Below are positions 35,525 to 46,900 of a stretch of 64,000 bases of DNA, piece after piece. The notes beneath the pieces are model-generated. The model was not told where the DNA came from and ran no database searches. It saw only the letters and a list, made by a program, of their open reading frames with translations. The position numbers and the translations under genes were made by a program. Numbering within the stretch: position 1 is the stretch's first letter; the number at the start of each line of letters is the position of its first letter. The DNA comes from Cladorhizidae sp. MBARI D1340-BT2 (Eukaryota > Porifera > Demospongiae > Poecilosclerida > Cladorhizidae). The stretch spans positions 21,520,570 to 21,584,569 of the forward strand of contig JAQNBH010000012.1 of the NCBI GenBank assembly GCA_028752905.1, written 5' to 3'.

Positions 35525-36180
35525 GATACATTTGCATCGTTCTCCCCATCCCCTTTCTCCCTGTAGTTAGAAATGGATTGGTAAATGTTTATTAGACCTG
35601 CACTCTGTTCTCTGTAGCTAGACTTGCAAAGATGTTAGCTCTGCTTGTAAAGCTGGAACTGGAAATGTTTATTGACTTTGAAGGTTGTGTCTCTACTGTA
35701 GTGTAATTTGGATAGTACTTGAAACTAGAATGGAAATGCTTATTGGACCGACATTCTATACGCTTATCAATTAGATCAATAATCCAATGGGATTTTCGGA
35801 TCTCTATTTGAATCTTTCAAGCGTCATTGAACTCCTGACAGCAGCTCCTGCTTGCATATAGAAGGATTTAATTGTCTGCAAAGCCATTGTTTATGCTGTT
35901 GTGCAATTTTCATTAGTTTCCTAATGAGGTCTTGTATATTCAAATATTGATAATTCGGATGTGGCCATAACCCCTTTCTCTTGTGTATCTGCTAGGCATG
36001 TTCAGTCTGAGCGGCCAGCCACTCCATTGATGGCCAGATGGCCAGTGTTCAATGGGTGTGCTTACCTCATGATTTAGTCATAAGGAGCTTTGCATGGGCG
36101 CAGAGCAGGATGAAAGTGGATGTGGTTATTTATTTAAAACCATATCAGAGTGACCAGGGTTTTGCATGCAAGAGCCAACC
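35525..36180. other. No gene; weak internal repeats
   Basis: GGAAATG(T/C)TTATT(G/A)GAC-like phrases recur at about 35580, 35660 and 35730 in diverged copies. No open frame of interest. Confidence 0.4.
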
Positions 36181-36181
36181 T

Positions 36182-36348
36182 CAGGGGAGTATTTGGGGTG
36201 GGGGACATTAACCCCTCTTTTGTGTCATTCTCGCTCCACCCCTTGAATTTTTGAGCTTATGATACTGGGTCAGGCCCTCTACCCCCCCTCTTATTTCCAT
36301 ACTCCACGTTCCCCCCCCCCCCTGGCAAAATTTCTATATAGAGTAGGG
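36182..36348 (-). mobile_element. Short non-autonomous relative of the hAT element
   Basis: The plus-strand start CAGGGGAGTATTTGGGG matches the right end of the hAT at 33293, and GTGTCATTCTCGC matches its subterminal GTATCATTCTCGC. The other end, TGGCAAAATTTCTATATA, is the complement of the hAT left end (GAAATTTTGCCA after TATACA). Both ends are kept and the middle, including the transposase, is missing. The outer few bases of the second end are diverged and no clear target duplication is seen. Confidence 0.75.
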
Positions 36349-36604
36349 TCTCTGGTAGGGGAGAAAGGGGCATATTCCTCCACCCTCTCACTAAATGAAG
36401 CCCTCCCTCCCCAAATGAAGTCCACCCTTCCCCCACCAAGCAATTATTATTAGCATGTCTGTTTCCCCTCATTTCTGGTCCTTCTCTCTCTTTTTTATTT
36501 TACAGGGTGTTGTAAAAGTGGACGGACCAAGAAATTAATTTCAGGACACCAAACAAAAAACACACCCCCTCCCTTTCCTCTTCTTCCTTTCTTCCCTTCG
36601 CAGC

Positions 36605-37525
36605 AAACACTCCTGTAAGAAACCCTGCTAGTATAATATATAATATATATATATGCAAACACTCCTGTAAGAAACCCTGCTAGTATAATATATAATATAT
36701 ATATATATGCAACACTCCTGTAAGAAACCCTGCTAGTATAATATATAATATATATATATATGCAAACACTCCTGTAAGAAACCCTGCTAGTATAATATAT
36801 AATATATATATATGTGCAAACACTCCTGTAAGAAACCCTGCTAGTATATATGCAAACACTCCTGTAAGAAACCCTGCTAGTATAATATATAATATATAAT
36901 ATATAATATATGCAAACACTCCTGTAAGAAACCCTGCTAGTATAATATATAATATATATATATGCAAACACTCCTGTAAGAAACCCTGCTAGTATAATAT
37001 ATATATGCAAACACTTCTGTAAGAAACCCTGCTAGTATAATATATATATGCAAACACTCCTGTAAGAAACCCTGCTAGTATAATATATATATATATGCAA
37101 ACACTCCTGTAAGAAACCCTGCTAGTATAATATATATATATATATGCAAACACTCCTGTAAGAAACCCTGCTAGTATAATATATATATGCAAACACTTCT
37201 GTAAGAAACCCTGCTAGTATAATATATATATATACATGCAGAAACTCCTGTATAAAACCCTGCTAGTATAATACATATATACATGCAGAAACTCCTGTAT
37301 AAAACCCTGCTATGGTATAATACATATATACATGCAGAAACTCCTGTATAAAACCCTGCTATAGTATAATACATATATACATGCAGATACTCCTGTATAA
37401 AACCCTGCTATAGTATAACTATAATACATATATACATGCAGAAACTCCTGTATAAAACCCTGCTAGTATAATATATACATGCAGAAACTCCTGTATAAAA
37501 CCCTGCTGCTGGTATAATGTATATA
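36605..37525 (+). repeat. Tandem array of about 45-60-bp units upstream of the collagen gene
   Basis: About 18 units contain CACTCCTGTAAGAAACCCTG CTAG and a variable TATA-rich spacer. From about 37235 the core changes to ACTCCTGTATAAAACCCTGC. On the minus strand the core reads CAGGGTTTTATACAGGAG, very like an hAT terminal repeat. Confidence 0.92.
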
Positions 37526-37863
37526 TATATATCCTTTGTGAGTGTTTGTTAGCAACTGCATTCAGTGTCTTTGTCAGGCAGCCAAGGGGACCACGTGGTA
37601 ATTTAGGACTGGTGGACTGGTGGTGAGGTGTGATAGCTATGGTGGGTGTGATAAACCTTCTTGAACCTGTGCACTTGGTGTTACGTAATGCCAAGAGAAC
37701 ACCATAATCAACTTTCCTTCCCTGTAGGATGATTACAACAGAGTTATATAACACACATAATTATATATAATATTTACTGTTATTATGGCTATTCTATTTT
37801 GTCATGCAGTCCTCTAGCACCTGCGAAGCTGGTTAACACTTAATCACTTAGCCCCTTACGTAA
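37526..37863. other. Upstream region of the collagen gene; possible minus-strand exon
   Basis: On the minus strand, an acceptor-like TCATCCTACAG is followed by an open stretch GRKVDYGVLLALRNTKCTGS and on to KTLNAVANKHSQR (about 37727-37535). I do not recognise the product and there is no clear donor. The rest is presumably the collagen promoter; no clear TATA box can be assigned. Confidence 0.3.
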
Positions 37864-37945
37864 ATGCTATCGACGATGAGATTACTACTTTTCGCGTGCT
37901 TGTTTCTGACATTGAGACTGTCGAGAGCATCTCTTCCAGTAACAG
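37864..37945 (+). CDS. Collagen exon 1: signal peptide
   Basis: MLSTMRLLLFACLFLTLRLS then RASLPVT: a short basic start, a Leu/Phe-rich core and a small-residue cleavage region typical of a secretory signal. It ends AACAG before GTAACTTT (donor), leaving one base of the next codon, which joins TG of exon 2 to make Val. Met at 37876 is an alternative start. Confidence 0.75.
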
Positions 37946-40900
37946 GTAACTTTATTTGTCATGGTCGGATGAGCGGGATGACGGGATGCCCAGAATTATC
38001 CTGGGGAGTGTCCCTAGTGAGGCTGACTAACTATATAGCAGGGACCTTCAAGGAAGTCTAGTGCTAGGTCTATGGGTGTTCTTGGGCTAGGGCTATAGGT
38101 GTTCTAGGGCTAGGGCTATAGGTGTTCTTGGGCTATAGGTGTTCTTGGGCTAGGGCTATAGGTGTTCTAGTGCTAGGGCTACAAGTGTTCTAGGGCTATG
38201 GGTTTTCTCGGGCTATGTGTACTCTATGGGTATCTAGGGCTATGTGTATTCTAGGGCTATGTGTATTCTAGGGCTCTGTGTATTCTAGGGCTCTGTGTAT
38301 TCTAGGGCTATGTGTACTCCATGGGTATTCTAGGGCTATGGGTATTCTAGGGCTATGTGTCCTCTATGGCTAGGGCTATGGGTATTCTAGGGCTATGGGT
38401 ATCTAGGGCTATGGGTATTCTAGGGCTATGTGTACTCTATGGGTATTCTAGGGCTATGGGTATTCTAGGGCTATGTGTACTCTATGGGTATCTAGGGCTA
38501 TGTGTACTCTATGGGTATTCTAGGGCTATGGGTATTCTAGGGCTATGTGTACTCTATGGGTATCTAGGGCTATGGGTATTCTAGGGCTATGTGTACTCTA
38601 TGGGTATCTAGGGCTATGGGTATTCTAGGGCTCTGTGTCCTCTATGGGTATTCTAGGGCTATGGGTATTCTAGGGCTCTGTGTACTCTATGGGTATCTAG
38701 GGCTATGGGTATTCTAGGGCTCTGTGTCCTCTATGGGTATTCTAGGGCTATGGGTATTCTAGGGCTCTGTGTCCTCTATGGGTATCTAGGGCTATGGGTA
38801 TCTAGGGCTATGAGTATTCTAGGGCTAGGGCAGGAACAAGGGAAGTTCTAACTCATACTAAGTGTTGCAGTATCGATGCTGTGCATTCAGTCACCCTCAA
38901 TAAGGACATCCTGGGAGAGTCTCAAGCAAGGTCTCCTTTAGGACGTGGGGAGGGGGGTGGGGGGTGGGGGGATTCCTCCTAAGAAAAAACTTCCCTCCGA
39001 CTTGCTTCATCCCTAGATCTTACAAAAACAAACAAACAATTGTTATGATTAAATAAAATTATCGGGAACACCTGACTTGCCTCATTCTCCCTCCCACGAA
39101 AGAAAGCTTGCCAAATGTCTTAGGACATCCCTGTGGGTGTGGCAGTACTGGGTACGCCTCCTCTCTATGGCAGAGTAGTGGCGACGTTGAAAGGTACCTT
39201 AATTAATACAAGAGCTCAAGGCTTCATGATTGCAATGTACGATGCTTATACAACTAGCTGCAAGATAGCTAACGAGAATCCATACAGTTAACGAATCCAA
39301 AATAAGAGCTACATCTGATAGAATCTGTGGGAAAGGCGTCAATTGAACAAGCATATCAGGTCAAAGAACACAAAATCATTTGCAGAATGGATTGCAGAAT
39401 GGAAACTTGAAATTCATCCAGAGAAAAATATATGGGAGTCTCAAGGCTAACTTTATTAGACACAGGAAACTAGGACTTGAAGAATATTTATACGAAGTCT
39501 GAAGGCAGAGGCTGAGCATTAGTAGGCACAGAAAACTAGGACTTACTTGGAAGAATATTTATATGAAGTCTGAAGGCAGAGGCTGAGCATTAGTAGGTAC
39601 AGAAAACTAGGACTTGGAAGAATATTTATATGAAGTCTGAAGGCAGAGGCTGAGCATTAGTAGGCACAGAAAACTAGGGCTTGGGAATATTTATATGAAG
39701 TCTCGGCAAAGGCTGAGCATTAGTAGGCACAGAAAACTAGGACTTGAAGAATATTTATATGAAGTCTGAAGGTAGAGGCTGAGCATTAGTAGGTACCGAA
39801 AACTAGGACTTGGAAGAATATTTATATGAAGTCTGAAGGTAGATGCTGAGCATTAGTAGGTACAGAAAACTAGGACTTGGAAGAATATTTATATGAAGTC
39901 TGAAGGCAGAGGCTGAGCATTAGTAGGCACAGAAAAGTAGGACTTGGAAGAATATTTATATGAAGTCTGAAGGTAGAGGCTGAGCATTAGTAGGTACAGA
40001 AAACTAGGACTTGGAAGAATATTTATATGAAATCTGAAGGCAGAGGCTGAGCATTAGTAGGCACAGAAAAGGACTTGGAAGAATATTTATATGAAGTCTG
40101 AAGGCAGAGGTAGGCACAGAAAACTAGGACTTGAAGAATATTTATATGAAGTTTGAAGGCAGAGGCTGAGCATTAGTAGGTACAGAAAACTAGGACTTGG
40201 AAGAATATTTATATGAAGTCTGAAGGCAGAGGCTGAGCATGAAGGCACAGAAAACTAGGACTTGAAGAATATTTATATGAAGTCTGAAGGTAGAGGCTGA
40301 GCATTAGTAGGTACAGAAAACTAGGCCTTGGAAAAATATTTATATGAAGTCTGAAGGTAGAGGCTGAGCATTAGTAGGTACAGAAAACTAGGATATTTAT
40401 GTGAGTCTGAGGCAGAGGCTGAGCATGGAGCTTGTGCCTGCCTGTACCAATAGCAGCAATAGCCTGCAAGGTGTAAACTGGTGACTAGACACAAACTGCA
40501 CCTGGGGATATGCAAATGACTGATGTCATAATTCCCATAAAGCCAGGGCTGTGTTTGGGGCGAGTAAAAAAAAGCATGGGTGCCCTTGTTGTGGTCAAGT
40601 CAGTTCCTCTGTGTGACTGAGGCTTGTGGGAGTCCTTTTATGCTACCTCCCAGCTAGCAGTGTGCTGGGAAACTTGAAAATGTGGTGAGGCTGAAACACC
40701 TGCTCTCTTCCACCACACCTCATTCAGCACTAGTTGTAGGTAGCCAATAGTGACATACCATAGTACTCAAAATGCTTGTTGCAGCTGAGACAAAGTGAAT
40801 TGTAATAGGATGGAGCATAGTCAGGAGGAAGAACAGGTTCATGTTCTCCCTCCAAGACCACTCACTACCTTGGGCTGTGTGGTGGTGAATATTCATTGAG

Positions 40901-43900
40901 AAAGTAGTAAGCATTCACAATACCATATATGGTATGTTTGTCATACCTTGGGGTCACCCCCAACCTTGACAACCCTCCTACCCTTCTCCCTTGCTCAAGG
41001 ATTACTAACTGCTCTGCATGTAACCCCCTCCCCCTCAGGTCCCCTCAGTGGTCGATCAATGGTTCCACTTTTCCATGGTCCCACTTATCCATAGTTATCT
41101 ATGGTCCCACTTACCACTGGTGGATCAGTGGTCCACTTATCCATGGTTCCACTTATCCATGGTTCCACTTATCCATGGTTCCACTTATCCATGGTTCCAC
41201 TTATCCATGGTTCCACTTATCCATGGTTCCACTTATCCATGGTTCCACTTATCCATGGTTCCACTTATCCATGGTTCCACTTATCCATGGTTCCACTTAT
41301 CCATGGTTCCACTTATCCATGGTTCCACTTATCCATGGTTCCACTTATCCATGGTTCCACTTATCCATGGTTCCACTTATCCATGGTTCCACTTATCCAT
41401 GGTTCCACTTATCCATGGTTCCACTTATCCATGGTTCCACTTATCCATGGTTCCACTTATCCATGGTTCCACTTATCCATGGTTCCACTTATCCATGGTT
41501 CCACTTATCCATGGTTCCACTTATCCATGGTTCCACTTATCCATGGTTCCACTTATCCATGGTTCCACTTATCCATGGTTCCACTTATCCATGGTTCCAC
41601 TTATCCATGGTTCCACTTATCCATGGTTCCACTTATCCATGGTTCCACTTATCCATGGTTCCACTTATCCATGGTTCCACTTATCCATGGTTCCACTTAT
41701 ACATGGTTCCACTTATCCATGGTTCCATTATCCATGGTTCCACTTGTCCATGGTTCCACTTGTCCATGGTTGCACTTGTCCATGGTTCCACTTGTCCATG
41801 GTTCCACTTGTCCATGGTTCCACTTGTCCATGGTTCCACTTGTCCATGGTTCCACTTGTCCATGGTTCCACTTGTCCATGGTTCCACTCGTTCATGGTTC
41901 CACTCGTCCATGGTTCCACTCGTCCATGGTTCCACTCGTCCATGGTTCCACTCGTCCATGGTTTTCATGCTTCCACTTGTTCATGGTTCCACTTGTTCAT
42001 GGTTCCACTTGTTCATGGTTCCACTTGTTCATGGTTCCACTTGCTCATGGTTCCACTCGTCCATGGTTCCACTTGCTCATGGTTCCACTTGTTCATGGTT
42101 CCACTTGCTCATGGTACCACTTGCTCATGGTACATGGTTCAACTTGCTCATGGTACCACTTGTTCATGGTTCCACTTGTTCATGGTTCCACTTGTTCATG
42201 GTTCCACTTGTTCATGGTTCCACTTGTTCATGGTTCCACTTGTTCATGGTTCCACTTGTTCATGGTTCCACTTGTTCATGGTTCCACTTGTTCATGGTTC
42301 CACTTGCTCATGGTTCCACTTGTCCATGGTTCCACTTGTTCAGGGTTCCACTTGTTCATGGTTCCACTTGTTCATGGTTCCACTTGTTCATGGTTCCACT
42401 TGTTCATGGTTCCACTTGTTCATGGTTCCACTTGTTCATGGTTCCACTTGTCCATGGTTCCACTTGCTCATGGTTCCACTTGCTCATGGTTCCACTTGTT
42501 CATGGGCTCATTCCACTTGCTCATGGTTCCACTTATCCATGGTTCCACTTGTTCATGGTTCCACTTGTTCAGGGTTCCACTTGTTCATGGTTCCACTTGT
42601 TCATGGTTCCACTTGTTCATGGTTCCACTTGTTCATGGTTCCACTTGTCCATGGTTCCACTTGTTCATGGTTCCACTTGCTCATGGTTCCACTTGTTCAT
42701 GGTTCCACTTGTTCATGGTTCCACTTGTTCATGGTTCTACTTGCTCATTCCACTTGCTCATGGTTCCACTTGCTCATGGTTCCACTTGTCCATGGTTCCA
42801 CTTGTTCATGGTTCCACTTGTTCATGGTTCCACTTGTTCATGGTTCCACTTGTTCATGGTTCCACTTGTTCATGGTTCCACTTGCTCATGGTTCCACTTG
42901 TCCATGGTCCCACTTGTCCATGGTTCCACTTGTTCATGGTTCCACTTGTTCATGGTTCCACTTGTTCATGGTTCCACTTGTTCATGGTTCCACTTGTTCA
43001 TGGTTCCACTTGTTCATGGTTCCACTTGCTCATGGTTCCACTCGTCCATGGTTCCACTTGCTCATGGTTCCACTTGTTCATGGTTCCACTTGCTCATGGT
43101 TCCACTTGCTCATGGTTCCACTTGCTCATGGTTCCACTTGCTCATGGTACATGGTTCAACTTGCTCATGGTACATGGTTCAACTTGCTCATGGTACCACT
43201 TGTTCATGGTTCCACTTGTTCATGGTTCCACTTGTTCATGGTTCCACTTGTTCATGGTTCCACTTGTTCATGGTTCCACTTGTTCATGGTTCCACTTGCT
43301 CATGGTTCCACTTGTCCATGGTTCCACTTGTCCATGGTTCCACTTGTCCATGGTTCCACTTGTTCATGGTTCCACTTGTCCATGGTTCCACTTGTTCACG
43401 GTTCCACTTGTTCATGGTTCCACTTGTCCATGGTTCCACTTGCTCATGGTTCCACTTGCTCATGGTTCCACTTGTCCATGGTTCCACTTGTCCATGGTTC
43501 CACTTGCTCATGGTTCCACTTGTTCATGGTTCCACTTGCTCATGGTTCATGGTTCCACTTGCTCATGGTTACACTTGCTCATGGTTCCACTTGCTCATGG
43601 TTCCACTTGCTCATGGTTCCACTTGCTCATGGTTCCACTTGCTCATGGTTCCACTTGCTCATGGTTCCACTTGCTCATGGTTCCACTTGCTCATGGTTCC
43701 ACTTGCTCATGGTTCCACTTGCTCATGGTTCCACTTGCTCATGGTTCCACTTGCTCATGGTTCCACTCGTTCATTGTTCATGGTTCCACTTGTTCATGGT
43801 TCCACTTGCTCATGGTTCCACTTGCTCATGGTTCCACTTGCTCATGGTTCATGGTTCCACTTGCTCATGGTTCATGGTTCCACTTGCTCATGGTTCATGG

Positions 43901-46900
43901 TTCCACTTGCTCATGGTTCCACTTGCTCATGGTTCCACTTGCTCATCGTTCCACTTGCTCATGGTTCCACTTGCTCATGGTTCCACTTGCTCATGGTTCC
44001 ACTTGCTCATGGTTCCACTTGTTCATGGTTCCACTCGTTCATTGTTCATGGTTCCACTTGTTCATGGTTCCACTTGCTCATGGTTCCACTTGTTCATGGT
44101 TCCACTGTCCATGTTTTCATTGAATATTTTATTATGTTGGATGTAGTGGACATTTTGGATCTGTTTGGCCTACGAAGTGGAAGTGTTCCAGACGATCTCG
44201 CAACTTCTGTCACTGGTCCATCAGGCCAGCTAGATGCATTCCGTTTTCAGAATGAACTTAACACATCCACAGAGCTGCCAGAATGGCAGGTGATTGGTCG
44301 AGACTTCCCATCCCAATTTGGATTCTACACCGTCTTTAACAGTTCGGAGTACTCGGGCTCCATATTGACTATAAGCGCTGGATTTGAAACCTTATTCCAA
44401 GTCTTTGTAATGAAATTTGAGGAGATCAATGTCGATGCCTTGTTTATTACCCTCCCTGGAGTGGAAACGTTCCTTATCCAAATCCCAGAGAGTGCAAATT
44501 TTCGAGATGCATCATCTTTTCACAGACTTGGGATCCGATTAAATCGTAATCAACTCCTAGTGATTATCGATTGCATGGTGGTAAGGTTCGTGAACTTGGA
44601 ACAACCTGTTCGTCCTCTTCTAGTGGAGAATGCTGACGTGAAGGCATTCTCAGAAGGTGCAATCGTAAGTGTTGGGCTGGGATTGTGGTAAAACAAAATT
44701 ATATGGTAAGGTATCGTCAACGTCTAAAAGTCTTGTGGATGTGGTGATGGCCCATTGACATGGTAAGGTTGTCGCACTGCGGTACTGTACCTTAATGTGG
44801 TAGGAATGGTAATATTGGTAGGGTTCATGAATATGATCAATATGCTGAGGTTACATTGTCATGGTAAGGGGTCATCAATACGTTTGGTTGTGTGTCAGCA
44901 TTGTAAGGAACCTTGATATGGTATGGTGTCATAAGTATGTCGTGTTTATCTAAGCACTATGCTAATCACCGAAAGAGAATGGCAAAGACTACGTATGCAT
45001 GTAAACTAAGGTGAAGATTTGGAAGGTTTAGCACTTGTCAAGCTAGGGAGAGGTGTTGAGGGGGTTATGGGTGAAGGCATCTAAAGTTGGGAGAGGTGTT
45101 TATGGGGTTATGTGTAAAGGGTCAGTACATGCCAAACTAGGGAGAGATTTGGAGTCGAGTTTAATGACAAAAGGTATGTCAAGGGGTTTGTAGAGTTAGG
45201 TAAAGTGTCAGCACTTTGACTTTGATTATCCTAATACAACTGTGTTGATTGTGATAGCATTGGTTGTGTCTTTCAGGTGCACATGTTGACATTCTCAAAT
45301 GACTTGGACTATGTGGAAATAGGCTGCTCCAATGTGAGTCAGTTGCATACTTGTTGACCTTGGTATGTTGTTGCTATTCTTTGTTGCTGCTGCTATTCTT
45401 TGTTGTTGCTATTCTTTGTTGTTGCTATTCTTTGTGTTGCTGCTATTCTTTGTTGCTGTTGCTGCTATTCTTTGTTGCTGTTGCTGCTATTCTTTGTTGC
45501 TGTTGCTGCTATTCTTTGTTGCTGTTGCTGCTATTCTTTGTTGCTGTTGCTGCTATTCTTTGTTGCTGTTGCTCCTATTCTTTGCTGTTGCTGCTATTCT
45601 TTGTTGTTGCTGCTATTCTTTGTTGTTGCTGCTATTCTTTGTTGTTGCTGCTATTCTTTGTTGTTGCTGCTATTCTTTGTTGTTGCTGCTATTCTTTGTT
45701 GTTGCTGCTATTCTTTGTTGTTGCTGCTATTCTTTGTTGTTGCTGCTATTCTTTGTTGTTGCTGCTATTCTTTGTTGTTGCTGCTATTCTTTGTTGCTGT
45801 TGCTGCTATTCTTTGTTGCTGTTGCTGCTATTCTTTGTTGCTGTTGCTGCTATTCTTTGTTGCTGTTGCTGCTATTCTTTGCTGTTGTTGCTGCTATTCT
45901 TTGCTGCTATTCTTTGTTGTTGCTATTCTTTGTTGTTGCTACTTGTATTGTTCGTGTGTTGATGTTGCTGTTTAATGTTGCTGTTATCATCGTCTTGTCC
46001 ACACTCCAGCTTCTTGGTAGAAGTGTTCTGGGGCTACCAGTAAGTAAATAATGTTAGTTGAGTTAAGGTCAGCTTCCCACCAGGCAGTATAACAAAGTGT
46101 AACTCTGTGTTACAGCATGCATGGTAACAATCAGTTTCTACCTTGAGAACATTATGCAATTGACCCTCCAACTGACGTTCTCGTGTCAATAAGTATTATA
46201 TTTTTATTTCTACGGAACGATTGTTCCCATAGGAACACAAACACAATAAACTGCAGTTTACTATCAGAATCAGCTCCCTTGAGGAAGCAAACAAAAGTTA
46301 CGCAGCGTTACATTGTGCTATGTCTACAACAACTGGGAAATTTACGAGCCCATTCTCCGTCTGAACTTGTCCAATGCATATAGCACCAATACTGATTGGG
46401 CGGGGTGAGCGGGAATAATCTTTAAAGGCCGATGTTCGCAACTGCCTTTGTGAACGGCTTTGGCTACTGTTTCTGGAAGTTCTTATTCGATGGAAAGCAG
46501 CACAAGCACCTGTGCTTACCAGGGATCACTCTGAGTTCCTTTACTCTTGATGATGGACGAGTCATTCAGCGACTTGAGGGTGTGTGGCAATCGATTGAAG
46601 TGATGTACACACTTCTTTGCTCCTGGATGGATTTCTTTGTTGAAATGTTGTTGTAGACGCATACCGTAGAGCCTGGCGTGCATGTGTGGCTAGGATACTT
46701 ACTTTATTACCACAGACAGCTAATCTTTCCTCGTTGCATGCACACCTAAAACCTGTCCGCCTGCGCCATTTATTTTTAATTTGTTGTCAGCAACAGCCTG
46801 AAAAACAGATTGCTTGGTCTCAGTCGAAAGGCTGAGAATTGTTGGTGATGCTCAAATAAATTAAAAAAATCAAGGGGAAAAATTAACTTGTTTGCCCCCT

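Larger units (their letters stand above)
37946..44146 (+). other. Collagen intron 1 (6.2 kb)
   Basis: Begins GTAACTTT and ends TTGGATGTAG. More than 4.5 kb of it consists of three unrelated tandem arrays (38054-38830, 39440-40430, 41117-44113). The stretches 38831-39439 and 40431-41116 are unique-looking and without recognisable exons. Confidence 0.7.

Noticed and set aside
36495..37374. Minus-strand frames with YTSRVSYRSVC repeats
   Set aside because: They derive from the tandem array with variable TA spacers; no gene context.
41101..44691. A 1196-codon repeat-plus-LamG protein
   Set aside because: All three plus frames are open across the 16-bp array, and a good splice acceptor directly precedes the LamG exon.
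45351..46051. Leu/Cys/Phe-rich membrane-like protein of about 200 residues
   Set aside because: It is a composition artefact of the intron 3 minisatellite, open in three frames.
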